Source: Isoetes taiwanensis (taxonomy: Eukaryota; Streptophyta; Lycopodiopsida; Isoetales; Isoetaceae). From it: a DNA stretch of 64,000 nt. The notes beneath the pieces were generated by a model. That model was not told where the DNA came from and made no database searches. It saw only the letters and a list, made by a program, of their open reading frames with translations. Of this stretch, positions 23,219-35,215 are shown one piece after another; positions within the stretch are counted from its first letter, which is position 1, and every line of letters starts with the position of its first letter. The stretch is from positions 1,240,001 through 1,304,000 of the forward strand of contig JAJEKV010000097.1 in NCBI GenBank assembly GCA_021234155.1, read 5' to 3'. The translations under genes and the position numbers were made by a program.

Positions 23219-23536
23219 CTAGCAATCGGATTCACCAAGCTGCTTTTCATTGTAGACTTTAACTGTGATTTTGTGATCAAAGTCTTCTTTGTAGACTCTA
23301 AAAGTACCTGTAGCAGCAATATCTTTGTGTCCAACAAATTCCTCTAACCAAGATTCAATTATCTCAATTTCAAATTCAGAGCAACTAGGAGAGAAAGAGT
23401 ATTCAATTTGGAATAGATTATCTGGAAAAATTTGATTGTGAATGAGGCTATTCCAGAGATCTGAATCTTTCCCTTTGAGAAATCCACAAATTAACCTTGA
23501 ACCCTGCCAGAGAATTGTGAAAATTTGAGGGTCCAT
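23219..23536 (-). CDS. Small ORF upstream of LINE-A ORF1
   Basis: A 105-residue frame starting MDPQIFTILWQGSRLICGF and acidic in its middle (EFEIEIIESWLEEF). It sits 267 bp ahead of ORF1 on the same strand, where the LINE 5' UTR is expected. I do not recognise it. It could be an extra LINE ORF, a decayed N-terminal piece of an earlier ORF1, or a captured host fragment. Confidence 0.45.
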   Translation of the reverse strand: MDPQIFTILWQGSRLICGFLKGKDSDLWNSLIHNQIFPDNLFQIEYSFSPSCSEFEIEIIESWLEEFVGHKDIAATGTFRVYKEDFDHKITVKVYNEKQLGESDC

Positions 23537-23769
23537 AGAGTGTTCAATTCATTGCAATGCTAACCCTCTACAAGGGTAGCAAGCAATTAGGCACCAGAAT
23601 CGATCAGAAGGAGGAAGGATCGATCAATCTTGATCAAGTTTTTCCAAGAAAAGAGTTCGAACTGAAAGAACCGCCATTTTCAAGAAAATAGGCGCACTTT
23701 AGCAAAGCGCCTACCGTTGTTCTCATAAAGTAAGTTTGTCTTTTAAGCCGTACTTTTTCTACAAACTCA

Positions 23770-23950
23770 TGCAACTAAGGGTACCTTCGCACTCGGCGTT
23801 AAGTTAGGATTGCATTAAGCTTTTAATGGTTTTTAGATTCACACCACAAGTTAAGTTAGTGTTTCGTTAAGTTAAATAATTTGTATTCCGTCAATTTTTT
23901 TAACCCAAAATCTCTAACCCAAACGACCTTCAGACCAGTTTGCTTTAGGT
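23770..23950. repeat. MITE-like repeat, partner of 49.95 kb
   Basis: Contains GGGTACCTTCGCACTCGGCG followed by GTTAAGTTAG repeats. The inverted relative at 49940-50170 ends in GGCGAGTGCGAAGGTACCCT. Both are rich in TTAAGTTA/TAACTTAA. Likely a short non-autonomous DNA transposon family; exact ends not resolved. Confidence 0.5.
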
Positions 23951-23957
23951 TAACAAA

Positions 23958-24235
23958 TTTAATAGAATAGAATTGTTTTTATCGTCCACGGAGACCAATC
24001 GGTCTATGGGACCCAATACAAAAAGCGCAGCAGTCACATTACTGCCCGGATTAAAAAACCCCCGCCCCGAAGGGTTTTCGAGGGAAAAACCGTGGCAGCA
24101 ATAAGACTGCTGACATCAATTAAATGGTTGACTGGGGGCATATCTGAGCCCTCAAGTCCAGTACTTCCTGAATGTATGATCCGAGTGAGCGCACCGAAGT
24201 CGTGCCCAGTATCATGTGTAGCGGCTCATCAGGTC
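23958..24235 (-). mobile_element. LINE-B copy 5: 3' fragment
   Basis: Minus-strand fragment: TATTC-type tail at 23961-23973, terminal box (CCCATAGACCGATTGGTCTC), UUCG hairpin with loop at 24068-24071, and a short stretch of the ORF2 end. It stops where the CACTA-like terminus begins at 24236, so it may have been cut by that insertion. Confidence 0.8.
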
Positions 24236-24275
24236 CACTACAACATAATAGGGCATTTTTCGTCGGGTATAGCGT
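24236..24275 (+). repeat. Left terminal inverted repeat of CACTA element
   Basis: CACTACAAC start, ATAGGG at 24248-24253, then a T run and GTCGGG. Matches the right end at CACTACAA, ATAGGG, the T run and GTC. Confidence 0.65.
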
Positions 24276-24409
24276 CAAATAAAGTGACGCTATGCGTGTT
24301 CTCAAAGGCCTGTTAAATGTCACGATAATGACGCTAAAAGTTCTATACTTTGATGTCGCATGGACGTCAACTTTTGCGTCAAGTATTGCGTCACGGCTAC
24401 ATAACGCAA

Positions 24410-24720
24410 AAATGACATAACGACTACATTTGTGGCAATTACATAGCATGTTTGTGTCGATCTTGTATCCAAGTTATTCAATAATTACGTTATATTTTGT
24501 ATCATATTAGTTTCGACACAATGACTGCATTTGTGGCAATTGCATGCCATGTTTGTGTCGATCTTATGTCTAAGTTATTCAATGTTTGTGTCCTATTTTT
24601 TATCATATTAGTCTTAACACAATGACTACGTTTGTAACAATAGCATGGCATATTTATGTCAAAATTTATATTCAAGTTTGTCAACAACTGCGTCATATTT
24701 ATATCATATTAGTCTCGATT
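24410..24720 (+). repeat. CACTA subterminal tandem repeats
   Basis: Three diverged copies of about 100 bp in a row, near 24417, 24521 and 24621. Landmarks in each are ATGACTACNTTTGTGGCAAT, GCATGNCATGTTTGTGTC and ATCATATTAGTCTCGACAC. Such arrays bind the transposase accessory protein in known CACTA elements (family knowledge). Confidence 0.75.
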
Positions 24721-24989
24721 ATGCAACTAAATTGTTACACCATATTAGTGCACATAGCTTGCATAGGTTGATATCCTTTACGTCAGATTTACAACTCTTA
24801 TTACACGTTGTATATCTTTTTGTTATGACGATCTAGTTTTCTTTTTGTAATAGTTGAGTAATAAAATTGTGTCAAAGTTTAAGTCTTTTTGTAACATATG
24901 CATGTCAATTTTATAATGAGACCATTGTCAAATTTGTGTCCATGATACCTTCACTTTATGTCCTTTTGTGGCAATTCCACCTTTATTTT

Positions 24990-25135
24990 TTGTCATTTTA
25001 TCTTTTCATTAATAGATTTTTTATTTTATTTTTGGGTTGCCCCTAGGGGGGCAATCCCTTGTTTATGTGGGTTTTTGGCATATTCATGGTATATGCTAGC
25101 ATATACCTAGAATATGCCAAAAACTGCTAAAAACC
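24990..25135 (+). repeat. Dispersed repeat family, copy 1
   Basis: GGGTTGCCCCTAGGGGGGCA, then GTGGGTTTTTGGCATATTC and a TATATGCTAGCATATA palindrome. An inverted relative lies at 54640-54790, which in turn shares its other half with 36545-36610. Confidence 0.6.
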
Positions 25136-27128
25136 TGCTGTAAGCTGTAAATGCTAGGTCATCCCTGTTGCCAGGCGGCTGCTGTGCATACCGGCTAACC
25201 GGAAGTTTGGATGCATGGAGGCCATGCGGGAATGATGCAACTCCTACGATCTGGCATTTGCCTCGTTTCCCAACAGACCGAGTCAGGTTTTTTTCTTGCT
25301 TCATTTTCTGCTAACTATTTTCCAGGAGGTTTGATCGGTGCCAGTTAGCTGTGATTTCCATGGCTAGCTTGTTTTGTCTCCCCTCTGAAGGCTATGGTGG
25401 CATTTCCTGCTGGATAAGTAAGAATTCAAGCATCACTATTTTAGTGTTTAACCTAAGAAGGATCATTTAAATGCGGACCTCTAAAGATCCTAGTAGCCGT
25501 CGAGTCAGTTCGGATCTATTTGCAACATGCCCAAATAGATACACAGCAGCAATCTTGGATAATTTGGGACGAGAGAACAAGAATTTTTAAAGATTTTCGA
25601 CCTTAATTTATGACGAGGAAGAATGGTATTCAATCAAGTCACAGTTGCGAAATGCAGAGCTTTTAAGATATTATGTTCCCTGTTCTTCAAGATAAATTTT
25701 GGTAGTTTTGAGGACCTTCAGGTGATTATGGCGCATCTTTTGGATGAAGATTATGGCAAGCATCTTTTGGATAAACCGCGGTACACTTTTCTTGCTAGCT
25801 CGAGCTTTTTTCTTATATTCCTTGCATTTGTGACACTTTTAAGGCCCTTATAGAAGGGATCTCTTTGTCAACCGGACTTGGATATTTGAGGCCTCCATTT
25901 TTCTTCTATGTTTGGTTCTCAACCTTATTTACTTTGTCATTCACACCATGATTGGCAAACCCGCATCCAGATCTTATGGATCATTTTGGCATGATTTGTT
26001 TTGGTACGTTTTGGAATATTATAATGCGTAGTTTCTAGCTGAAACCGATGCTTGAAAGATGTTGGGGTTGTCTTGCAAAATGCATGGAGGTCGATTGCAG
26101 GATCTCATTTCTAACTTTGTAGAGATGGTTTGGGATGGGTCTGGAAACATCAAGATATAAGAAAAAGAGTAGTTTGTTGTAGTGCAAAAGCACGGGAGGA
26201 CTTTGCGGTGCGGCTCTTATTTGATGAGTGCTAGTGTGCCTTACAAATGGGAATAAGGCAACAAGGATAGCAAAGTGGGCTGCATGAAGCTTGACAAGAG
26301 GAAGAGGCAGTTGTCTCTAGCTTGTGTATCATATACCAATTTGTGAATAGTGCTTGTGTTATTGTGCTTCTTTGGCTACCGATAGTGTAGTTAAGTAAGT
26401 TTAGTTTCTGTCAATTCAAGAGTCATGTATGGATCGAAACATAGACATAGCATACTGGATATTTGTAGTTCACTTAATGATCTGAGGGATTGGAAAAATT
26501 GAGATATGGAGTTATTATGCCACTAACTGGCTTAAGATGAGGACCATGGGGATTGTGAAAAAATGATAATTTGTCTTTGAGCGTGGGCAAAGGGATGTGG
26601 AGAATTAGGGATAGCCTTTTTATAATAAGCAAATGAGCATTGCAGGTTTTGTTGGGAGAGAAAGCCAAACTATGTTTGGGGGAAAGCCAAATTACGGCAT
26701 GCCGGAGAGATAAAGCAACAAATTATGGCAGTGAATGGACAACATTGTTATGTGTTGGTAGCACATTTAAGATGTCTAGATGCTTATGCAAGTAAAATGT
26801 GATTAAGCAATTTGGTGAAAAAAGATGTGTTAGGAAGGAATTTACAAGATATACCAACGTAATGCTATGTGGGATGTTTGTTATGGTTGAGAGGTGGGAT
26901 TGATGCAAATTCTGAGGATAATGAAATATAAAGAAGGGGGAAGTGAAAGAGGTGTTTTCATCAATGTCAGCACAGGAAATCTTATGCTTTATAGGATGTT
27001 AACGTACCATATAGACCTAACTATTCCTAAGGATTTTGTATTTAAGTGTCTAGCTGCATTATGTTTGTAAGCTCAATTTTGTCCAATCATAACATATGAA
27101 TATTTGTTTCTTTTTGTACCTTTGGCAG
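25136..27128. other. No recognisable gene
   Basis: Sequence inside the putative CACTA element with short frames only (for example 25623-25853, 76 residues, no family resemblance). It may be the 5' flank or first intron of the kinase pseudogene that follows, since an AG acceptor precedes 27129. Confidence 0.4.
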
Positions 27129-29180
27129 ATGCATGGAGTTAATGAGAATACGCATAAAGCATCCCACTTCTTCATCACCGCTCTTTCATGTGTTTTCCAA
27201 TCCCTATTAAATTCATGCATTCAAGAAGCGCAACATATAATTTGCTATTGCTCTGAGACTTTTGAACTCTTGTGTGCAACTCTGGAATTGCCTGATATGC
27301 TTAAGGACACAATTAAAGATTCACCAAGTAACAGGCATGTTGCATACCCCAAGAGAAGGTTGCAGGTTTCATCTTCGCTGCTTAGTCGATCTTATCAGGG
27401 TTATGTTGTTCCTCCAGGTGTTTGTCAAAATATTCAACTGGAAAATAATAATATCGTGGCTAATGGTTGTCTTCCAATGTCGGAAGCACCTTCAGAGACT
27501 GATAAAAAACATGTAGGGCTATCAAGCACAAAATTTACTAGGAAATTGAGAGTTCTTTGCCAGAAAAATAATTGTACATGCTTCAAATATGAGGATCTTG
27601 AAAAAGCAACATGTAAGTTTTCTTTAGGTACTACTCTCTTATCCTAGCGCGCATTATGTCTTTAGGACCTAGCTCACTATATGAACATGGTTTTATGTTG
27701 CCAGAAAATCTTGTTGGAACCGGAGGATCTGAAAAAGTGTACAGGGGTATATTAAATGATGGGAAGGTAGTGGTCTGTTAAATGCTTGAATGAAGGTGCT
27801 TTGGAACGAAGCGAAGAGCTCGAGAAGTAGAAATTCTCAAGTACTTTAAGCCACCCTAATATTGTGAATTTACTTGGTTATTGTGTGGATGAAAGAAGCC
27901 GATTCTAGTGTATGCGACTTGTCCTCTAATGGGAACACGGAAGAGAATCTTTATGGTAAGAATTCTTGAAAAGCATTCATTGCATGCTCCACATTGCAAC
28001 ATCGTTTTTTACTTCATATTTTGCGGGGAAAGATCTCAAGTCGATTGTTGCCTTGGGAAGCAAGATTTAGAATTGCGATTGGATCGCCAAAGATTTACGC
28101 TATTTGCATGACTCTTGTCCACGACCAATTATTCATAGAGTTGTGAAATCGACAAATATTCTTTTTCGCCAGATTTTCGTGCTCGGGTTGGTAAATATAA
28201 TCGAGAAATGCTAAAGATGAACACCATCGATGATGCTAGTGCATTCGGATATCCGACTTTAGACTTGCAAAGTGGGCTCCATCAAATTCATCCCATATTA
28301 CGTGCCCATATGTTGTTGGAACTCTAGGGTATAAACACTAATAACCTTTATCTACAAAATGACATCTCACACATACTAATTCATTTGTTTACAATCTCAA
28401 ATACGTGTATCTAAGCTCCCGAATATTTGATGTTTAGGAAAATAAATGAAAAACATCACGTATACTCATTTGGTGTAGTGTTCTTTGCAGACTTATAACT
28501 AGAAGACAACCAATCATTGTGTCTAAGCCCTGAAGGACAAGAGAATTTAGTGGCATGGGTAGGGAAGATTTGCAAATATGTTTCCAGAAGCTGACCCTTC
28601 CTAATGTTGGAGTTTCAGAGTAGACCATTGCTTGAGGCAGAAAATATGGAGGAGCTTATTGATCCTCAACTAAAGAGCCAATACAATGGCGTTGAAATGA
28701 AAAACATGACAGATTCTGTTATTTGCTTGTTTTATGCCTACCATCTCGGTTTAGTTTCTAGAATAAGGGGGTAGGCTTACTAAATGAAACAAATTATGCA
28801 TTATCAAACAACCTTTTATAAAATTCCATCTAAATTGTGAAAATTCACCAAAACATTGTTTTTAGGTGAAATTGTTGGTTGGAGAAGAACAAAATGGCTT
28901 GCAATGGCCTACAACAAAATTTGGTGAATCGTTCAACGGGTCATATCTCGATGAAATTGGGGAATCCGACATCAGGAGACATTTGGCATTAGCCATGGTA
29001 GGAGTTGATGATGATTTAGCTTCAATTAGCACAGGCCAACAGATCAGAGCACGGAAGAATACCTTGGAGGAAGGTTTAACCGTTCCCCTAGCCTGGAATA
29101 ACATGTTTATCAAATCCCTATGCCTGGGAACTGTCGCCATACGACACCATTGTTTTGTATACATAGTTCAATGTACATGA
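27129..29180 (+). pseudogene. Receptor-like kinase pseudogene
   Basis: Exon 1 (27129-27627) ends FKYEDLEKATCKFSL. Spliced to exon 2 (from 27705) this continues ENLVGTGGSEKVYRGIL, a plant RLK juxtamembrane plus glycine-rich loop. Further pieces in shifting frames: VKCLNEG (27775), LSHPNIVNLLGYCVDERSR (27850), ARFRIAIGS (28060), LHDSCPRPIIHRVVKSTNIL (28115), YSFGVVFF (28470), EELIDPQLKSQYN (28650), and a C-terminal exon (about 28866-29180) with ESDIRRHLALAMVGVDDDL. The HRD catalytic Asp is Val and the DFG segment is lost, so it is dead as well as frameshifted. Normally such kinases phosphorylate Ser/Thr at the plasma membrane. Confidence 0.85.
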
Positions 29181-29633
29181 TTCCAGAGTTAAATTCTGCC
29201 TTTGCTGGAAATTGTGATAAATTAGCTGGAGGAGCACTTCCAGTTGAAAAGGCTAAGTATACAGATAATCATGGAAATGGGGAGACCAATTTGGCTTCAA
29301 AAGGCAAAAGCCTTGATAAGAAATGGCATTTTCCTATTCTGGTATCGTTGGATTAAGGTTTCTTTCTTGAACTGAAACTTAATTGTTAGGAAGAATGCAT
29401 GGTATTTAAGATGGTTCAAATGTGTCTTTTGTCTTCTGTTTAATGTGCATCCTTTTTAGCCTCACCGTGGTTAGACTGCTTTCTTACTTCTAGATCTTAA
29501 TATGAGTTTAAGGGTCTCTATTGCGTTCATTTTAAACCATTGGATATTATCTTATATATAATGGTCTTGACCTTTTCCGGCGTGGCCCTCCTAGCGCCCA
29601 CTTCCCTCCTGAAGGCGGCAGAATTTTGATCGG

Positions 29634-29990
29634 TCATATCTCTCACATCCGGTGTCAGATTTTCATGTGCTTGGGCTTGTTGGAAAGCTGGTTCAGAGAG
29701 CTTTCCAACGGTGTATGGTACTTGCATGCTTGTCTTTGTTTCAGTGCTCAAATCTGCTGTTTTCTGGGCTGTGTGCTAGGGTTTTCGTGGCAGCCCATAG
29801 ACACTTTGACGGACTGTATCTCTCACATCGGTGTCGATTTTTCATGTGCTTGGGCTTGTTGGAAAGCTGGTTCAGAGAGCTTTCCAAAGATGTATGATAC
29901 CTGCATGCTTGTCTTTGTTTCAGTGCTCAAATCTGCTGTTTTCCGGGCTGTGTGCTAGGGTTTTTGTGGCAGCCCTTCTTCTTCCTTCTT
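29634..29990. repeat. 180-bp tandem duplication with inverted motif
   Basis: Two copies (from about 29634 and 29814) at roughly 179-180 bp spacing. Each holds GGAAAGCT, a seven-base spacer and AGAGCTTTCC, which can fold into a hairpin, and a block ending GCTAGGGTTTTYGTGGCAGC. The motif resembles parts of plant LTR retrotransposons known for TTGGAAAGC blocks, but I cannot assign it. Confidence 0.75.
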
Positions 29991-30282
29991 TGAGAAGTAT
30001 AGCCCTCACCGATGCCGTTGTTGGCCTTGGCCCAGCGGTGTTGAAAGGTGTGTGTTGTACTCTTATTGAAGGTTACGAGAATGTTTTACTAATTCATACC
30101 CTAGTTCCCGATGGTGTTGTTGATGAAAGTCCGACACCAATATAGGGATGGCGATGTTTTAGTAAGTATTTGAAAGGGTTTCCGATTGACTAGCCCAAAA
30201 GGTGCTCGCCGCGTTCTTGAGTCCCCAAATTCAATTCTAGGCACCCTTTCCGCAGCCGGAGACCCCCTCAAACTTTGCGCAG

Positions 30283-30894
30283 TCATGGCCACGAAGATGG
30301 GCGGCCGGGGAAACCAAAGGCGAGGCCCGCCCGCGACAAACGGTCCCGTCCCAGCCATCATGGACGGGGAGAGTCATCCTCCATGAAGAAGGAGGCTCGG
30401 GCTAAGGCTAAAGGCCCCTCAACCGAGGCCAGTCCGCCGGAAGGGATTAATTGCTTTCGAGACCACATAGGAACTCCTCACCTCTAAGAGAATTGGAGCC
30501 ACGCCAAAGCGGGAATGGAGGCTACCAATGGCTCTTATTGAGGCTAACAAAGGCGCCCGATTAGCCTGGTGGCATGGCGTTGGAGATGGAGTCCTCGGCA
30601 TCCCATGTGCTCAAAAGGCAAATCGGGGTCGAGAAGAATCGTATCACAGGCTTGGAGACCCGCACGCTGCATGTGGAAGATGGCCTTGGCCTTGCACACT
30701 TCGAGCGGCAGCAGGCCAGGCAGGAGGTTGCTGACATGCGGGCCCGCCTAGACTCTGTGTTCATCACTCTGGACACCATGACACAGGAGAGGGAGCGCGC
30801 AATGCAGGAGACGATGGTCACTGCCCCACTTCGGTCCGAGGTAGAAAAAGCAGCCACCACCATGGCAGGGGAGCCTGGTGCTCAAGCAGCATGA
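30283..30894 (+). pseudogene. LINE-B copy 2 ORF1 remnant
   Basis: A Gly/Arg/Pro-rich N-terminal part (about 30283-30480) followed after a frame change by 30574-30894. The latter encodes a heptad-like helix (LETRTLHVEDGLGLAHFER, ARQEVADMRARLDSVFITL). A coiled coil is common in LINE ORF1 proteins, where it drives trimer or multimer formation. No zinc knuckle is visible. Confidence 0.55.
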
Positions 30895-31928
30895 CGCATA
30901 ACCCGGCCGGGATCTTGAGTAAGATCGAATAAAGAAGCCCGCCCTCGGCCTTCAGGTGTGCTGGGGCTCGAAAGACGCCTCGCTACTTCGAGAGCCCTGA
31001 GCTCCGTGGCTGCGCGGCAACCATCCGCAGTGGAGAGAGGGGTCTCCCTACCGAGGTTCATAGTCAGCTGCGGCAGGTCACGGTGAGGGAGATGGCCAAG
31101 CAGCAAAGGCTGCAAGAGCTGTGCTCCCGACCACACCCGGGGCCAGAACGCCGCTCAGACCGCCATCCCGGGCCACGGCCTCCCGTGACCCGCAGCCCCG
31201 CCTTCGCTACCCCCGGCCACACTCCGGTCACTCCCGCGCCATCGGCCACCACCACCACCCCGGCCACGGGACCGCCTTAGCCCACCTTGGACCCCCAAGA
31301 GTCGGAACTCGTGGAGCCCTTGGCGGAGAGGCCACAACTGGTAGTTCGAGGTATGCCGTAACGAGCGGGGAGAGTCTCGCCCACAACATCCAGAACACAC
31401 ATTCTCGACGGATGACATTCCCGGGCCAGTTCACATTTCTCGAAAGCAGCCCAAGATGGGGCTCAATACCGGCCGCGGACCGCATTGTCATATTCCACGG
31501 TTGCGGATGCACAGTGCGTGATGCCATATTGGCGCCGGGGCCGGATGTTGAAGGGGACATCCACAGATGTGCCGGGGACCTCACACCCGCGGCAACAGGA
31601 GGCACGCAGGGGCGGTGAGCTTGTCAGGTCGAGGCATTCGCCAGCGAGGGGGGTGCCGCAGATTGGTTCGAGGCAGGATGCGCATTTTCCGACAAAACAA
31701 GCATCGCTGCGGACCCGCAGCCCCAACCCGCGGTACCGCACGCTGCCCCCGCTACCGCTTCTACTACCACGGCCCCCTTCTCCGCTCCCTACTCCTGCTC
31801 CCTCGCGGCCCACGCCCCTCAGCCACATTGCCTCGGGCTCCATCTACTTCTCACTCAGCCTCTGCTTCCGAGTCCTCCCCGCTGACTCAGTTGCGCAAGA
31901 TACCATCCCTGGCGACAAATAGGAATTG

Positions 31929-32760
31929 TGTCTCCGGGGTGGTCTCATGGAACTGTCGAGGCTTCCCTTAGCGAAGGGGGCCGATCCCGAACTTCCGCGT
32001 GGCGGCGGTATGGATCTCATCTTCCTCATGGAGACATGGGAGCATCTTCAAGCAGGGCTACGATTTCTTGGGGTTACCAACATTTCTCGGTCTTCACAAT
32101 GCAGGCAGACGGCGGGGGTCATGGTGGAGTGGCTTGCTACTCACCAGGACAACCTTTTGGCACATTCGGGTTACCCTCGAAGGCAGAGCAGACACAACCG
32201 GTGCCACGGGTTCGGTTCGTGCATAATACCGGTGGCAACCCTCTTTTACGGCGCTGTTATTTCCCTCACCTTGAGCGGCACCTTCTATCGCAGACCACCC
32301 GTCTGGCGGATAGGGATGGACTTGGAGTATGTCGATCTATATGATGACATCAAAGAAACATCAGCGATTGGGTAGGGTCGTCCTTCTTGGAGATTTCAAT
32401 GCACGGACGGGGAGTAGAGCAGCCCATGCGACTTGACCCCTCGGTGACGATGTAGCCTTCGCCCGCATGTAGTAGCTGGCCCGTGGGTCGGATGTGACGT
32501 AGTCACTTTCGCTTTGGCGGTGAGTTACTCTGCTATGTGGCATTTTGACTTGATAATTTGCAATGGCCTTTCACGGTGGCGATTCACCGCAAGTGCACAT
32601 GCGACAGGGACAATCGGGGGAGGGTCTAGTGTGGTGGACTATGTGCTTGTAGTTCGCAAGATATGCATCTCATCGGTCGTTTCGGGTGGGCCAGGGCGGT
32701 CGGGATGAGGGAGGTCGACTTCGGATCACCTCCACTTTATTTGGACCTGGTTTGGCGAGC
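31929..32760 (+). pseudogene. LINE-B copy 2 endonuclease remnant
   Basis: VVSWNCRGFP at about 31941-31971, LIFLMETWE at 32015, VVLLGDFNARTG near 32382-32415, DLIICNGLSRW at 32550, and SVVDYVLVVRK at 32625. The order matches an AP-endonuclease-like LINE domain. At least three frame changes. Confidence 0.8.
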
Positions 32761-33479
32761 CGCCGGAACCCCCACTATGCCGACCCCCCCGTCCTCGGTT
32801 GAGACTTCGATTATGGCAGGGAGGACTACTGGCCAAGATGCTCATGGGCCCTCCGGTAATTGCGGACCTCCACACTGAAGCGTGAGGAGACGGACCGGTG
32901 ACTTGGCTATTACGGGATCGCCGGACGGGTGCTTTGGCCGGACCCGGCGTCGCCCGGTCGAGTGGTCACAACATTCAGCGTAGAAGATGGTTTGATGCGG
33001 TGTAAAGAACGCATGGGCGGCTCCATCACATCCACGGATCAGTAATTGCCGCTTGCAGGCCACCACGCGATCTGCGCCCATCCGGAAGGAAGGACACAAA
33101 GCGGTACCTTGCCAAGCATCGGGGAGATGTTTGGCTCTTTGGACCTCATCCTCGAACCTTTTTGGCAGAGTGCTTGAAGGCCAGCCCGACCCTCTGGGGA
33201 CATCACACCGGGCAGTGGGGAGCGGTACTTGCGGTGAACTCTATGACCGCCCGGGGGCAGCGTGACGCCCATACCCCCCGCGGGATGGCCCCCATTGGTT
33301 CTCGTGGGCCGAGGATGTTGAGGAGGGCACGCGAACGGCTAGCTAATGGGAAGGGTGACCTCGATGGTATGCGTGCCGAAGTTACTCGCGGGCGGGGCGG
33401 CCGCTTTGTGCCGGGTCCTCACTACCCGCTCAACAGAGCATTGCGGGGAGGGTTTCCCCGACAATGGACCCTAAGCGGT

Positions 33480-34660
33480 GGTTGTTCCCATTCACAAAGG
33501 CGGGCGACCCCACCTTTGTCCGCCAATTCCTTTACGATCATGGTCGGGCCAAGTATTTGCCAAACCGTTGGGCGGCATTCTCGGTAGCAGCTTGACCGGT
33601 ACCGGGCAGAGGCGTGGATGTCGCGTGCCCCCACACAGTAAGCTTTCGACCCCGCCACTCAACGATTGACCATATCTTTACTGCGGGCATCGATTGAAGC
33701 GGTAGGAATCACCGGGTCGGACTTGTATTCTTTGCTTTGTGGACTTCGTGAAAGGCTTTTGATACTGGTCCGGGGAAAAGTTGTGGGCTAGATCTGCGTA
33801 ACTAGGGGCTCCCCAATACCGTGCGAGAATGCCATATACAGGTTGTATGAGAGTTGTTTTGGCGGGGATGCGTCGGCCAGGCCAAGCATTTACCAAGAGG
33901 TATCGAGGGTCCCGGGGGTTGCCCCCTCTCGCCAACACTTTTGGCCTCTACATTGATCGGTTAGAGCCCCGCTTACCTTCGAAAGCATGGGGGGATGGCA
34001 TACAACTTTTGCAGTAACAGGTCATCCGCCCGGCTCATCTATGCGGACGATGTTGGCTGCTGGCCCACACCCGAGGTTATCGCGATCTCCACCGGATGCC
34101 CTAGACACATTTTGTCGCTCTGGACATGGCGTCAATCCGCCAAGACCGGGGTGGTTCTCATATCCTCTTCCGTCACCCCATGCCTCCTGCACTCACTCAC
34201 ATATCGGCACTGTGGGCGTCCACGCCCACCTACAAGTACCTAGGGTGGAGTTCCCCTCCTCGCTCTGGCGGGGCGTCTATCCGCTGCGGGGGTGTGACAG
34301 GCTGGAGCGCTTTTATGCAATGCGAGAACAGCGGTCACCAAAGTGAGCTATATGATTGGGGCCATCACATCCACATCACCGGGTCAGTCGAGCCTCTTTA
34401 AATGCGGGGTCGAGGTTTGGGGCCCGGTCGTCTCTTTGGCGACTGGAATGACTTGGAGGCGAGGTGCGAGAAGGCATTTTTGGCACGGGCACTTGGGGTG
34501 AAACCTTCAGTCCCCTATCGATTCTAGCTGCGGGCAGAAATCGATTCTTTGCCGGTGGGCAGCCCTTGATAGACACATCGTCTATTTTTCGTAAAGTGGT
34601 TACTATGGGTGATGCTCGGCTCCCCGCTTTGGGCTTACACCGTGGCCATGAGTCCCGAGC
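33480..34660 (+). pseudogene. LINE-B copy 2 RT remnant
   Basis: LCFVDFVKGF near 33735, LPPLANTFGLYIDRLE near 33925, and LIYADDVGCW with YADD codons at 34040-34051. The following block around 34380-34450 reads GVEVWGPVV, as in copy 1. Heavily frameshifted. Confidence 0.75.
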
Positions 34661-34693
34661 GGCTTAGGGCCTGTTGAGGGGTAAGAGAGATCA

Positions 34694-35215
34694 GTGGTTC
34701 GCCCGGATGGAGCGATGCGAGAACCAATGGTCGTCTGGGCGCAATGTCGATCCCGTCGTAAAATGACTGCGGGACTACCTAGATGCTTGTTTCCTTGGCA
34801 AGCTCGGGACCCCATTGCTCTAGAGCAGGTCAAAATGGCCCATTACAAGGAGCACATCAACCCCGTGTTAGCCCGGGGCCCACAAGCTCTACTGCGTTCG
34901 GCTGCTGAAAAGCGCAGCTCATTGCCTCCATTCGCGACAGTGCCCACCATCTTCGCGATCGGAGGCAGGCAGGTGGATTGGGGAGCCCCGCCAGACGAGC
35001 TCTGTCGATCTTGTCAAGCGGGTGCCATTGAGGATGAGTCTCACACTTTCGAGTTGCCGGTGATTGGGCCGGATCCGGGCGGACACGCTCCCTTAGTGCT
35101 ACCGGGCGTGCCTTTGCATTTTGTTGATGAACACACCGGTCGTGCCACGGGGTCATACATCCGGGAGGTATCGGACCTCGCGAGGTCACCTTTGCCCCCT
35201 TTGGTCCGTGACTAG
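34694..35215 (+). pseudogene. LINE-B copy 2 C-terminal domain
   Basis: Open frame of 173 residues with DELCRSCQAGAIEDESHTFE, the Cys/His motif of the family (the last Cys is missing), and ending YIREVSDLARSPLPP like copy 4. Ends about 105 bp before the 3' UTR hairpin. Confidence 0.75.

Larger units (their letters stand above)
11629..23545 (-). mobile_element. LINE-A: L1-type LINE, nested and broken
   Basis: Minus-strand non-LTR retrotransposon. Reading leftward from 23.5 kb: a small upstream ORF, ORF1, an endonuclease, RT and a C-terminal cysteine/histidine region, in the order usual for plant L1. It is interrupted by two LINE-B insertions (13108-13237 and about 14598-19452). Reading across both breaks restores continuous LINE-A protein sequence, which proves the nesting. 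ORF2 has several frameshifts, so this copy is unlikely to move. Its 3' end is near 11629, abutting element B. No long poly-A tail is visible. Confidence 0.85.
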
